Part shown: one piece after another, positions 19,032 through 27,037 of the stretch
How positions within the stretch are numbered: position 1 is the first letter of the stretch
How the letters are laid out: the number at the start of each line of letters is the position of its first letter
Assembly: GCA_024636555.1 (NCBI GenBank)
Contig: JAGXGW010000040.1
Span: 1 to 64,000, forward strand
DNA: 64,000 bases
Reading direction: 5' to 3'
Source: Paracoccaceae bacterium
GTDB taxonomy: Bacteria > Pseudomonadota > Alphaproteobacteria > Rhodobacterales > Rhodobacteraceae
Notes under the pieces: model-generated
Seen by the model: only the letters and a program-made list of their open reading frames with translations
The model's database searches: none
Told to the model about the DNA's origin: nothing
Position numbers and translations under genes: made by a program

Positions 19032-20546
19032 CTAAGTTGCCTCTGCCGGTTCCCGCGCATCTGCTGGTACACGGGTATTATTATCCGAGACCGGCGCTTT
19101 CAGGGCTGACAGAAATGTCTCTGCCCAGTTTTTTGCATCAAAGCGTGTGATATGCGCCAGCAACGCCCCGTGGCGCGCGCGGCGCTCTTTCAAAGGCATT
19201 GAGAGCGCGCGATGCAATTGTTGCGCCATATCTTCGGGATCATACGGGTTGACGATAAGAGCCTCTCGCATTTCCTCCGCAGCCCCTGCGAATTGCGACA
19301 GGATCAGCACACCCGGATTTTCGGGATCCTGCGCCGCAACATATTCCTTCGCAACGAGGTTCATCCCGTCCCGCAACGGCGTCACGAATCCGACATCGCT
19401 CTGGCGCATCAACGGGGCAAGCGTATCGCGCGGCAGCGCCCGGCAGATAAACTGCACGGGAGTCCAGTCAAGATCCCCGAACCGACCGTTGATAGAGCCT
19501 GTGAGTTGCTCCAGTTCGACACGAATGTCTGCATAGGCATCCACCTCACTCCGCGAGGGCGGAGCGACCTGCACAAAGCCGACCTTCTTCGTGAATTGCG
19601 GATAGCGCTGCAAGAACGCGTCAAACGCTCTGAAGCGCTCCGGCAGCCCTTTGGAATAATCCAGCCGGTCAACGCCGATGATCCGCTTGCGCCGGTTGTA
19701 CACCCGCGAATTCTGCAAACATGCCGCGTCGGTCCCGGGCTCCCGGGCCAGCGCGTTGAAGTCCTCCACGTCGATCCCGATGGGAAACCGGTTGACGCGG
19801 ATGGTCTTGTCACTTGTGAGGATATGATCTTTTGTCACCTTCACATCAGGTCTCTGCGCGGCAAGATAAGACTTCAGATTGCCCGCATCGGTATGGGTCT
19901 GGAAGCCCAGCAAATCGTAGTCCAGCAGCGCATCGACAAGCTCACGGTGATGCGGGGCGGCGGCAAGAAGCTCAGGTGCCGGAAAAGGGATGTGCAGGAA
20001 ATGTCCGATCTTTTGCCGACAGCCCAGCTTTCGCAGCATGGAGGCAAGCGGGATCAAATGATAATCATGGATCCAGATCAGATCATCGCGGCGTAAGAGC
20101 GGCATCAACTGGCGGGCAAAAATCTCGTTCACGCGCATATAACCGTCAAACGCTTTTGCCGTGATGTTCACAAGATCCAGCCGGTAATGGAACAGCGGCC
20201 ACAGAACGCTGTTTGAGAAGCCCAGATAATAATCTGCAAAATCATCCGGCGAGATGGGCACCCCGACACTGGTCACCGCGCCGTGCTGGCTGATCTTGAG
20301 TGGCCCCCCGGTTTTGCCCTCGCGGTTGCCATCCCATCCGAACCAAAGCCCTCCCTCGTCGTTGATCGCATCCGCCAGCCCGACAGCCAGCCCCCCCGTC
20401 TGGGTCGAGGAACTGAGATCCGCAACGCGATTGGACACGACAACCAGACGCTTTGCCCCTCCTCTCGGTAACGCAGGCGTACTTCTTCCATACGACCGTT
20501 CTGTTGCAAGAATGTGGCTACCAGGGGGAGAGGATTGTACTGTCAT
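19032..20546 (-). CDS. otsA: Trehalose-6-phosphate synthase OtsA
   Basis: GT20 glycosyltransferase joining UDP-glucose and glucose-6-phosphate to trehalose-6-phosphate. Visible are VVVSNRVA near residue 30, WIHDYHLIPLA, the donor-site RLDYSKGLPERF and the C-terminal FVTPLRDGMNLVAKEYVAAQ. From ATG 20546 (AGGTG seven bases upstream) it is 504 residues; the family is usually 460-480, and the excess is an N-terminal extension. No otsB is in the window. The trehalose could feed the treS-glgE route encoded 10 kb away. Confidence 0.95.
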   Translation of the reverse strand: MTVQSSPPGSHILATERSYGRSTPALPRGGAKRLVVVSNRVADLSSSTQTGGLAVGLADAINDEGGLWFGWDGNREGKTGGPLKISQHGAVTSVGVPISPDDFADYYLGFSNSVLWPLFHYRLDLVNITAKAFDGYMRVNEIFARQLMPLLRRDDLIWIHDYHLIPLASMLRKLGCRQKIGHFLHIPFPAPELLAAAPHHRELVDALLDYDLLGFQTHTDAGNLKSYLAAQRPDVKVTKDHILTSDKTIRVNRFPIGIDVEDFNALAREPGTDAACLQNSRVYNRRKRIIGVDRLDYSKGLPERFRAFDAFLQRYPQFTKKVGFVQVAPPSRSEVDAYADIRVELEQLTGSINGRFGDLDWTPVQFICRALPRDTLAPLMRQSDVGFVTPLRDGMNLVAKEYVAAQDPENPGVLILSQFAGAAEEMREALIVNPYDPEDMAQQLHRALSMPLKERRARHGALLAHITRFDAKNWAETFLSALKAPVSDNNTRVPADAREPAEAT

Positions 20547-20580
20547 GGGACACACCTGAGGTTCGTTCATCAATTTGGTG

Positions 20581-20605
20581 AACAAGCCAAAGCCGCAAAT
20601 GTTCC
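20581..20605 (-). promoter_or_regulatory. EcfG-like promoter element upstream of otsA
   Basis: On the minus strand GGAAC-N16-TGTT, 34 bp before ATG 20546. It is back to back with the consensus element at 20710. Confidence 0.6.
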
Positions 20606-20709
20606 CGCCGATCATCCTCCTGCTCCGCAATTCCCGTCACACAAGCGGTCAGCACATCGGGATCAGTTCTGGTTTCACCTCAAAGGCATTTGTCCGGTGC
20701 AACCCATGC

Positions 20710-20735
20710 GGAACAACACAGACCGGTGATGCGTT
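20710..20735 (+). promoter_or_regulatory. EcfG consensus promoter upstream of a 57-aa membrane protein
   Basis: GGAAC-N17-CGTT, an exact consensus match, ending 29 bp before the start at 20765. Confidence 0.7.
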
Positions 20736-20764
20736 GTTTGTCAGAAGCAATGAAGGAGACGAGC

Positions 20765-20938
20765 GTGAGCCAAGACCCAAAACCAAGCCGCGGCATGCCC
20801 CGAAGCCTGATTTACGCAATGATTCCGATCGGCTTCGTTCTGCTGGTTCTTATCCTCGTTCTGTCCGGATTCTGGACACAGGAGACTGTCGACGAACCGA
20901 ATACCGTGGTCGAGGAACCGTTGCATCCGATCGATTGA
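20765..20938 (+). CDS. Small single-pass membrane protein (57 aa), unknown function
   Basis: I prefer GTG 20765 with AGGAG six bases upstream; ATG 20750 in the same frame is an alternative and would be near the transcription start. A polar N-terminus of 15 residues leads into one helix (LIYAMIPIGFVLLVLILVLS) and an acidic tail. It has the same layout as the 73-aa protein at 15278. Confidence 0.7.
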   Translation: MSQDPKPSRGMPRSLIYAMIPIGFVLLVLILVLSGFWTQETVDEPNTVVEEPLHPID

Positions 20939-21026
20939 CGGCATCGAAATCGGCAGCCCTGCGGGTGAAATCACCGGGCAGGTCAAGACGGACGGTCGTC
21001 GTGCAGCCAATGCTTTCCAAAGTTCA

Positions 21027-21051
21027 GGAACATATCAGGCGACCGTCTGTT
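21027..21051 (+). promoter_or_regulatory. EcfG-like promoter element upstream of the PpiC/SurA-like gene
   Basis: GGAAC-N16-TGTT, ending 30 bp before ATG 21082. Confidence 0.6.
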
Positions 21052-21081
21052 GACGTTCGTACCGCAAAGGAGAACACGACA

Positions 21082-21795
21082 ATGATATATCAAACAGCTA
21101 CCAGTAAGCTGGCCCTCATCAGCGCTCTGATCGTTCCGTTGCTCGCAGCTCCCGCCTATGCGCAGGATGAACAGCCGGCGCAGGAGACCGAAGCCAGTCA
21201 GGACCAAAACGCGCAAGGTGCAGGTGGGGAAGAAAATGCCATCGTGGCACGTGTCGGTTCGGTCGATATCCGGTCGAGCGATGTCATGACCCATGTCGGG
21301 ATGCTGCCAGAGGGGGTCCGCGCGCAACCGCCAGAACTGCTGATCCCGATGGCTGTCGAACAGCTTGTGCTACGGCAGCTCATTCTTCAGCAGGACGCAA
21401 CCCAAGAGCTTGCCGAAGACCCTGCGGTCCAGATTCTTGCCGACGAAGCCGCCCAGTCCGCGCGGGAGAATGTGCTTGTCCAGTTCTGGCTGGAGCGCGA
21501 GCTTGAGAGCAGAGTGACACAGGAAGATATCCAATCTGCATATGATACGCTTCAATCAGCGTCCGAAACCGAGCTTCCCCCTCTCGATCAAGTTCGTGGG
21601 CAGGTGGAACAGCGTCTGCGCCAGCAGGAGATCGAAACCCTGACGGATGAACTTCTCGAAAGTGATCTTGTCACTTATTACGGACCAGACGGCGAACCGG
21701 TCGACGGTGCTCAGACGAACGGTGCAGGAGCCGGCGCTGATGACGCCGAAGAAGGTGATGACACCGAGACGGAAACCGGCACGAGCTCTGACTGA
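21082..21795 (+). CDS. Periplasmic SurA/PpiC-like protein lacking the parvulin domain
   Basis: 237 residues with a Sec signal peptide (LALISALIVPLLAAPAYAQD). After a Gln/Glu-rich linker, NAIVARVGSVDIRSSDV matches the SurA-type N-terminal chaperone domain, with helices LLIPMAVEQLVLRQLILQQD and following. VTQEDIQSAYDTLQS, which normally precedes the parvulin domain, is followed almost directly by the C-terminal helix (QVRGQVEQRLRQQEIETLTDE). The PPIase domain is thus absent. The tail is Asp/Glu/Gly-rich. It probably acts as a holdase chaperone. AGGAG precedes ATG 21082. Confidence 0.75.
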   Translation: MIYQTATSKLALISALIVPLLAAPAYAQDEQPAQETEASQDQNAQGAGGEENAIVARVGSVDIRSSDVMTHVGMLPEGVRAQPPELLIPMAVEQLVLRQLILQQDATQELAEDPAVQILADEAAQSARENVLVQFWLERELESRVTQEDIQSAYDTLQSASETELPPLDQVRGQVEQRLRQQEIETLTDELLESDLVTYYGPDGEPVDGAQTNGAGAGADDAEEGDDTETETGTSSD

Positions 21796-21872
21796 CCCGC
21801 AGTCACGCGCTCTGCAACAGGTCGGCACTGGCAGAAAGTCCAGAGCCGACCCCGTCCAGACCGAGGACTGCC

Positions 21873-22679
21873 ATGCAGCACTTGCAGCTAAAGAATACCC
21901 GCGCGCTCGTGACCGGCGCGAGTTCCGGCATCGGCGAGGCCATCGCGCGGGTCTTCGCCGCGCAAGGCTCTTCGGTCATCGTCAACTATCTGTCGGATCA
22001 GGAAGCGGCTGAGCGCCTCATCCGTGAGATCCGCGACAACGGCGGGCGGGGCGAGGCTGTGCAGGCCGATATCTCGACGGCTGAGGGCTGCGCCTCCTTG
22101 TTCGCTGCCGCCGAACACCATTTCGGCGGCGTCGACATTCTGGTCGCGAATGCCGGGATCCAGCGCGACGCCGCCTTTACCGAACTGAGCCTGGAAGACT
22201 GGAACAAGGTCATCGGGGTCAATCTGACCGGCCATTTTTTATGTGCACAGGAAGCTGTACGTCGGTTTCGTCGCCAAGGTCTGGATCCGGCCAAATCTCC
22301 GGCACTGGGAAAGATTATCTTCACAAGCTCGGTCCACCAAGCCATTCCCTGGGCTGGTCGCGCGAATTATGCGACGGCCAAGGGCGGCATCAAGATGTTG
22401 ATGGAGTCGATGGCGCAGGAGCTTTCATCCGAGAAAATCCGTGTCAATGCCATTGCCCCTGGGGCAATAAAGACAGCCATCAACCGCGATGACTGGGAGG
22501 ACAGGGAGGCCAAAAACGAACTTCTTGCACTGATCCCGTATGGCCGCGTTGGCGAGCCGTCGGACATCGCCAAGGCTGCCGTCTGGCTTGCTTCGGACGA
22601 GTCCGATTATGTCGTCGGCACAACATTGTTCGTGGATGGCGGCATGACGCTTTATCCATCCTTCCGCGAGGGCGGATGA
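21873..22679 (+). CDS. SDR oxidoreductase, glucose 1-dehydrogenase-like
   Basis: 268-residue classical SDR. The cofactor motif is TGASSGIGEAIA, the catalytic Ser region is IIFTSSVHQAIPW, YATAKGG is the Tyr-x3-Lys motif, and VDGGMTLYP lies at the C-terminus. It resembles bacterial glucose 1-dehydrogenases, but the substrate is unproven. It starts 78 bp after the SurA-like gene with no promoter element between, so it is likely co-transcribed with it. Confidence 0.88.
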   Translation: MQHLQLKNTRALVTGASSGIGEAIARVFAAQGSSVIVNYLSDQEAAERLIREIRDNGGRGEAVQADISTAEGCASLFAAAEHHFGGVDILVANAGIQRDAAFTELSLEDWNKVIGVNLTGHFLCAQEAVRRFRRQGLDPAKSPALGKIIFTSSVHQAIPWAGRANYATAKGGIKMLMESMAQELSSEKIRVNAIAPGAIKTAINRDDWEDREAKNELLALIPYGRVGEPSDIAKAAVWLASDESDYVVGTTLFVDGGMTLYPSFREGG

Positions 22680-22689
22680 TGATTTTACG

Positions 22690-22714
22690 GGAACAATCCG
22701 CACGCCCTTCTGTT
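22690..22714 (+). promoter_or_regulatory. EcfG-like promoter element upstream of dodecin
   Basis: GGAAC-N16-TGTT, ending 32 bp before ATG 22747. Confidence 0.6.
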
Positions 22715-22746
22715 CTTGACTCGAACCCAATTGAAAGGAGAACGTT

Positions 22747-22950
22747 ATGTCTGTAGCGCGTGTCACCGAAATTTCCTCGACATCGACTGAAAGCTTCGAC
22801 GACGCCACCCGGCAAGGTATCAAGCGGGCGTCGAAGACTCTGCGTGGTATCACCAGCGCTTGGGTGAAAGATCAGAACGTGATGATCGACAACGGCCGAA
22901 TTACCGCTTTCAAGGTAAATCTGGCTGTGACTTTTGTGCTGGACGACTGA
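22747..22950 (+). CDS. Dodecin (flavin-storage protein)
   Basis: 67 residues forming the dodecin fold: one beta strand (VARVTEISSTS), a helix (SFDDATRQGIKRASKTL) and two strands (TSAWVKDQNVMIDNG, then FKVNLAVTFVLD). The Trp and Gln in AWVKDQ stack on and bind flavin in characterised dodecins. It stores or buffers riboflavin or FMN as a dodecamer. AAAGGAG precedes the ATG. Confidence 0.93.
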   Translation: MSVARVTEISSTSTESFDDATRQGIKRASKTLRGITSAWVKDQNVMIDNGRITAFKVNLAVTFVLDD

Positions 22951-22968
22951 GCCCCGGTTAAATCTTGC

Positions 22969-23004
22969 AACTGCGCTGCCTGTCTTCGGGCGGCGCAGTT
23001 TCAC
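22969..23004 (+). terminator. Intrinsic terminator after dodecin
   Basis: A 12-bp stem AACTGCGCTGCC...GGCGGCGCAGTT with one mismatch, followed by TTTC. Only a weak U tract. The remaining spacer to 23126 contains an open minus-strand frame after the TPP enzyme stop (ALIKADDAGTFRVATEQPL) that may be a coding remnant; I cannot assign it. Confidence 0.6.
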
Positions 23005-23126
23005 GTATCGTGAAAGCGCCCTGCCCTTTCAGCACGCTTGACAGCGGATCCGACAGTGGCTGCTCGGTGGCGACGCGGAATGTCCCGGCATCGTCCGCCT
23101 TGATCAGGGCGGCGACCGCCACGGGA

Positions 23127-24896
23127 TCAGGCCCAAGACCGCTTGATGGACTGCTTCACGATCTCGTAGCCGTCCGGATCGCCTTTCAACACGGATCTGG
23201 CAAAGCTCTTTGCCTGAGAATAGGTGACGTGTGGCGGCAGCGAAGCCACGTTAGGATCGACGATTGCATCTATCACCACCGGCCGGTCGGCCTGTAGCGC
23301 CGCGTCCCATGCGGGGCCAACCTGTTCCGGTCGTTCAACCCGTATGCCTTTTAACCCCAGAAGCTCGGCATAGGCGGCGTAGTCGAGTTGCGGGATATTC
23401 TGTGTTTGCTCTACCTTGGGAAATCCACCCATGGCGCGCAGTTCCCAAGTCACCTGATTCAGATCACCATTGTTCAGCACGCAGATGATCATTCGCGGGT
23501 CTGTCCAATCCTTCCAGTACTTGGCCACGGTGATAAGGCTGCTCATACCCAACATTTGCATTGCACCATCGCCGACGAAGCCGATGGCGACCCGGGCGGG
23601 GTGGCAGAACTTGGCCGCCGTGGTGTATGGCACGCCGGGGCACATCGTTGCCAGAGTCCCTGACAGTGAGGCCATATGCCCACGCCGGAACTTCATGCCC
23701 CGCGCGAACCAGTTGGCTGACGAGCCTGAATCGGCAGAAACGATGGCATTGTCCGGCAATCGTTCGGAACATGACCAAAACAGCAGTTCCGGGTTTACCG
23801 GATCGGCAGACAGGTGGGCCCGCGCGTGTTCGCCTTCCCACCAATTCGTTATCTTGCTCTCGAGACTCTCGCGCCAGCTGCGATCTGTTTTTTGCTTGAG
23901 ATGGGGCAACAGTGCCCGCAGCGTCAATGCAGTGTCACCGACAAGATTGACCTCCATGGGATAGCGGATGGAAAGCATCTTGGGATCGATGTCGATCTGC
24001 ACGCCTCGGGCCTGACCTTCCTTCGGCAGGAACTCGGAATAGGGGAAACTCGAGCCGACCATGAGAAGGGTGTCGCACCCCATCATCATGTCCCATGAAG
24101 GCCGCGTGCCCAACAGTCCGATCTGCCCGGTGACAAATGGCAGGTCATCAGGAACCGCCGCGCGCCCAAGCAGCGCCTTGGCGACGCCCGCGCCCAAAGT
24201 TTCAGCTGTTTCGATCACCTCATCGGTCGCGTTCAGCGCGCCGGCACCGACCAGCATCGCAACCTTGCTGCCGGAGTTCAGCACTTCCGCCGCCTCGCGC
24301 AGCTTGTCCTCTCCCGGAACGATGCGCGGTTGCGCATAGCCCATGCCCGAATGGACCGTGCCATGTTCGCGCGCAGGTTCCTTGTGTGGTGCTTCTTGGA
24401 CGTCATTGGGAATGATGATGCAGGTGACGGTGCGTTCTGCCTTGGCAATCCGCAATGCCCGGTCGAGCAGGTGGCGCATCTGCTCGGGGGTCATGCATGT
24501 ATGGACATAGTCCCCTGCGACATCCTTGAACAACGAGGCGATGTCGATTTCCTGCTGATAATGCCCGCCAAGAGCGGCACGGGCCTGCTGTCCGACAATC
24601 GCCACGACCGGTTGATGATCCAGTTTGGCGTCATAAAGACCGTTCAGCAGGTGGATCGCGCCCGGCCCTGAAGTCGCGAGGCACACGCCGACTTCGCCGG
24701 TCCATTTGGCATGCGCACAGGCCATGAACGCCGCTTCCTCCTCGTGCCGAACCTGAATGAATTCCAGATCATCACCGAGTGCCGTGTTCATGGCGCCGAC
24801 GATACCGTTGATGCCGTCGCCGGGGTACCCGTAGATCCGTCGGACACCCCATTCCTTCAGGCGTTTCAGCATATAATCGGCAACGGTATCAGCCAT
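23127..24896 (-). CDS. Thiamine-pyrophosphate enzyme, pyruvate oxidase (PoxB)-like
   Basis: 589 residues with the three-domain TPP architecture. VRHEEEAAFMA holds the catalytic Glu in the N-terminal domain, a central FAD/NAD-like domain follows, and GFVGDGAMQ...ICVLNN is the C-terminal TPP-Mg motif. Closest by pattern to the quinone pyruvate oxidase/acetolactate group. Full FAD binding and the PoxB C-terminal membrane helix cannot be confirmed; the C-terminus (YEIVKQSIKRSWA) is short. It lies 84 bp downstream of the degP-like gene in the same direction and may share its promoter. GAGGAG precedes ATG 24896. Confidence 0.82.
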   Translation of the reverse strand: MADTVADYMLKRLKEWGVRRIYGYPGDGINGIVGAMNTALGDDLEFIQVRHEEEAAFMACAHAKWTGEVGVCLATSGPGAIHLLNGLYDAKLDHQPVVAIVGQQARAALGGHYQQEIDIASLFKDVAGDYVHTCMTPEQMRHLLDRALRIAKAERTVTCIIIPNDVQEAPHKEPAREHGTVHSGMGYAQPRIVPGEDKLREAAEVLNSGSKVAMLVGAGALNATDEVIETAETLGAGVAKALLGRAAVPDDLPFVTGQIGLLGTRPSWDMMMGCDTLLMVGSSFPYSEFLPKEGQARGVQIDIDPKMLSIRYPMEVNLVGDTALTLRALLPHLKQKTDRSWRESLESKITNWWEGEHARAHLSADPVNPELLFWSCSERLPDNAIVSADSGSSANWFARGMKFRRGHMASLSGTLATMCPGVPYTTAAKFCHPARVAIGFVGDGAMQMLGMSSLITVAKYWKDWTDPRMIICVLNNGDLNQVTWELRAMGGFPKVEQTQNIPQLDYAAYAELLGLKGIRVERPEQVGPAWDAALQADRPVVIDAIVDPNVASLPPHVTYSQAKSFARSVLKGDPDGYEIVKQSIKRSWA

Positions 24897-24980
24897 GAGG
24901 TTTCTCCTCGTTCTGTTGGGATGGCGTCCGACTTGCGCCGAGGGCTCTGCGAAATCGCCAGATCCAAGGCAGCAAGCCGT

Positions 24981-26393
24981 TTATCGCTCGACCGCCACAA
25001 AACGCGTGTTGCCGTTCCGGTTCACCTGTAGCAGCAACGGTCGTTCTGTTTGACCAGCGGCGTTCCAGGCATCCGACAGTGACTCGGCGGAATCAACAGC
25101 CTCGTCTCCTGCACGCAGGATCACGTCACCCTGCATGAGACCCGCCTCAGAGGCCGGGCTGTCAGGTTCGACACGCTGTACCATGATCCCTACGCCTTGG
25201 CTCAATCCAAGGTTGCGGCGGACGAGTTCCGGCAGCGGGGAGACGGCCAGACCCATTTGACCGCTTTCCATCCTCTCGGTATCGGCGGCCGAAGCGGTGC
25301 GTACCGTGTCGCGTTCGGCCGGTGTCAGCATGATCTCGATGCGTCCGCCGTCGCGGAACACGGTAACGGGCAGTTCTGTACCCGGTTCTGTCCCGGCAAC
25401 GGCGAGCGAGATTCCGCGGGGACTTTCTGCGGCCTCCCCGTCGATGGACAGGATCACATCGCCCTCCTCTATGCCGGCGTTATCCGCGGGCATTCCCGGC
25501 TCGACCGAGGTGACGATGACCCCCTCGGGGCCGTCAAGCCCCAGCGCGCGCGCCAGAGTTTCATCGACAGCTTGCAGGCTCACCCCGATGAACCCGCGTG
25601 CGACGACGCCGGTCTCGATCAACTGCTGCACGACATCTTCGGCAATACTTGACGGGACAGCAAAGCCGATCCCGATATTGCCGCCTCCGGGCGAGAAGAT
25701 CGCGGTGTTCACGCCGATGACCTCGCCTGAAGTATTGAAGAGCGGCCCGCCGGAATTTCCTGAATTGATCGAGGCATCTGTCTGGAGAAAGGCGTCATAG
25801 GGCCCGGCACCGATGACACGCGATGTGGCCGAAAGCACGCCGACGGTGACTGTACCGCCAAGGCCGAAGGGGCTGCCGATGGCGATCGTCCACGCCCCTG
25901 GCTGCATCTCGTCGCTGTCGCCCCAAGGTGCGATACCGATGCCCTCTGTATTGGAAACCTGCAAGACCGCGATATCGGTGGCGGGGTCCGTGCCAACAAG
26001 TTCGCCGCCGCGTGTGGTTCCGTCCGCCAGCAATATCTGGATGTCTGACGCGCCTTCCACGACATGGTTGTTCGTCACGATATGACCGTCCTCACTGATC
26101 ATGAAGCCTGACCCACCAGCGGCAATCTCGCGTTGCGGGGCCTCTCTGCCCGGCATTCCGCCGAAGGGGCTGGGCCTGTTGAACCGATCTCCTTCGGGCA
26201 TGCCCGGCTGCATGTCAGCGGGGCGGCGGGCAAGGATGCCGATCACGGACGAGCTGAGCTCGGCGACAATAGGCGTGAAATCTGCCGGCGGCGTGAAGTC
26301 TGTCTGTTGCGCAAACGATGGCACAGTTCCAAGGCACAGTATCGCAGCTGAAGCTACAGCGCGGACCGTGCGGTGCGTTCTTCCGTCTTTCAT
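24981..26393 (-). CDS. DegP/DegQ-type periplasmic serine protease with two PDZ domains
   Basis: 470 residues. The signal peptide (AVASAAILCLGTVPSFAQQ) targets the periplasm. The trypsin-like domain shows the triad: His in IVTNNHVVEG, Asp in DPATDIAVLQ and Ser in GNSGGPLFN. PDZ1 (RGFIGVSLQAVDE...) and PDZ2 (VGIMVQRVEPDSPASEAGL) follow. It degrades or refolds damaged envelope proteins. Upstream lies a GGAAC-N16-AGTT element within a perfect inverted repeat. Confidence 0.95.
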   Translation of the reverse strand: MKDGRTHRTVRAVASAAILCLGTVPSFAQQTDFTPPADFTPIVAELSSSVIGILARRPADMQPGMPEGDRFNRPSPFGGMPGREAPQREIAAGGSGFMISEDGHIVTNNHVVEGASDIQILLADGTTRGGELVGTDPATDIAVLQVSNTEGIGIAPWGDSDEMQPGAWTIAIGSPFGLGGTVTVGVLSATSRVIGAGPYDAFLQTDASINSGNSGGPLFNTSGEVIGVNTAIFSPGGGNIGIGFAVPSSIAEDVVQQLIETGVVARGFIGVSLQAVDETLARALGLDGPEGVIVTSVEPGMPADNAGIEEGDVILSIDGEAAESPRGISLAVAGTEPGTELPVTVFRDGGRIEIMLTPAERDTVRTASAADTERMESGQMGLAVSPLPELVRRNLGLSQGVGIMVQRVEPDSPASEAGLMQGDVILRAGDEAVDSAESLSDAWNAAGQTERPLLLQVNRNGNTRFVAVER

Positions 26394-26455
26394 GGATGTC
26401 TCCTCTGGTCTGCCTTGGAGGCCGGAATGACAACCGGCCAGTTCATGACCCCGAC

Positions 26456-26489
26456 AACTGAAGCGCTGTCATATTGTTCCGACAGCGCT
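26456..26489 (-). promoter_or_regulatory. EcfG-like promoter overlapped by an inverted repeat, upstream of degP-like gene
   Basis: On the minus strand GGAAC-N16-AGTT (26480-26456), about 60 bp before ATG 26393. A perfect 9-bp inverted repeat, AGCGCTGTC...GACAGCGCT (26462-26470 and 26481-26489), has the -35 element in its 10-bp loop. It may be an operator for a second regulator acting on the promoter. Confidence 0.5.
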
Positions 26490-26554
26490 CGTTTTCGGTC
26501 CGGAGATGGGCTTACAAGGTGTCCGTATACGAATTTCAGGCTTTGTACGGGTGA

Positions 26555-26821
26555 TGCGGCGACGGTGGCGCTACAAGGCTTGGGGGACGTCGCGGCGCAT
26601 CAATACAACATGATGATCGTTCAGCGCCGCACCTGACAAAAACGCCACATCTTCAAGAGTTTCGGCCCCTTCGGAGTGACCCGGACGGTGATCCGGGATA
26701 TTATAATTATTGGTCATTTGAGAACGAATGGTTTGCCGAGGCAAAGGAACGCGGCGGCGCTTCTGGTCTGTATTACGCGCTAAATCCGCCCTACCCTGGT
26801 GCTGGAAGGTATGTCCAATAA
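26555..26821 (+). pseudogene. Possible coding remnant without start codon
   Basis: An 88-codon open frame with no ATG, GTG or TTG start, ending at TAA 26819. The last 50 residues look protein-like (DGDPGYYNYWSFENEWFAEA followed by ALNPPYPGAGRYVQ). I cannot name the family. It may be the 3' end of a gene destroyed during assembly of the replicon. It sits in the 644-bp spacer between the degP-like gene and parB, which also holds a res-like site and a parS site. Confidence 0.3.
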
Positions 26822-26840
26822 GTTTGCATTATCGGACATA
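26810..26840. other. Candidate serine-resolvase crossover site (res site I-like)
   Basis: TATGTCCAATAA...TTATCGGACATA is an inverted repeat with one mismatch and a short centre. TGTCCRATAA half sites 27-28 bp across resemble gamma-delta/Tn3 resolvase subsites (TGTCYGATAAT). Further inverted GTCTCG...CGAGAC sequences lie about 60-80 bp downstream (26899-26921), where sites II/III would be expected. No resolvase gene is in the window. Confidence 0.35.
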
Positions 26841-26964
26841 TTTTTTTGCAAATTAAAGAAACGAGACAGCCTTATCAGCAACGGCTCTATCTTCTTCGTC
26901 TCGGACACCCACACGAGACAAAGGCTTGAAAATTATGCGGATCACGATGGCAGTTTGTAATGGA

Positions 26965-26994
26965 CAAGAAAGTTTCGCGCGCGAAACCTTCTTG
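26965..26994. promoter_or_regulatory. Candidate parS centromere downstream of parB
   Basis: GTTTCGCGCGCGAAAC (26972-26987) is a perfect 16-bp palindrome fitting GTT-N4-GC-N4-AAC, the form known for repABC-type parS sites. Flanking CAAGAA/TTCTTG extends the symmetry to 30 bp with one mismatch. It lies 44 bp past the parB stop. The identical 16-mer recurs inside parB. Confidence 0.7.
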
Positions 26995-27037
26995 CCGAAA
27001 TCGGCTGTCGAGAAACAGTCAATTCACTGCCAGACAG

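Noticed and set aside
26810-26840. Insertion-sequence terminal repeat
   Set aside because: No transposase, no second matching end and no target duplication were found; the short symmetric form fits a resolvase site better.
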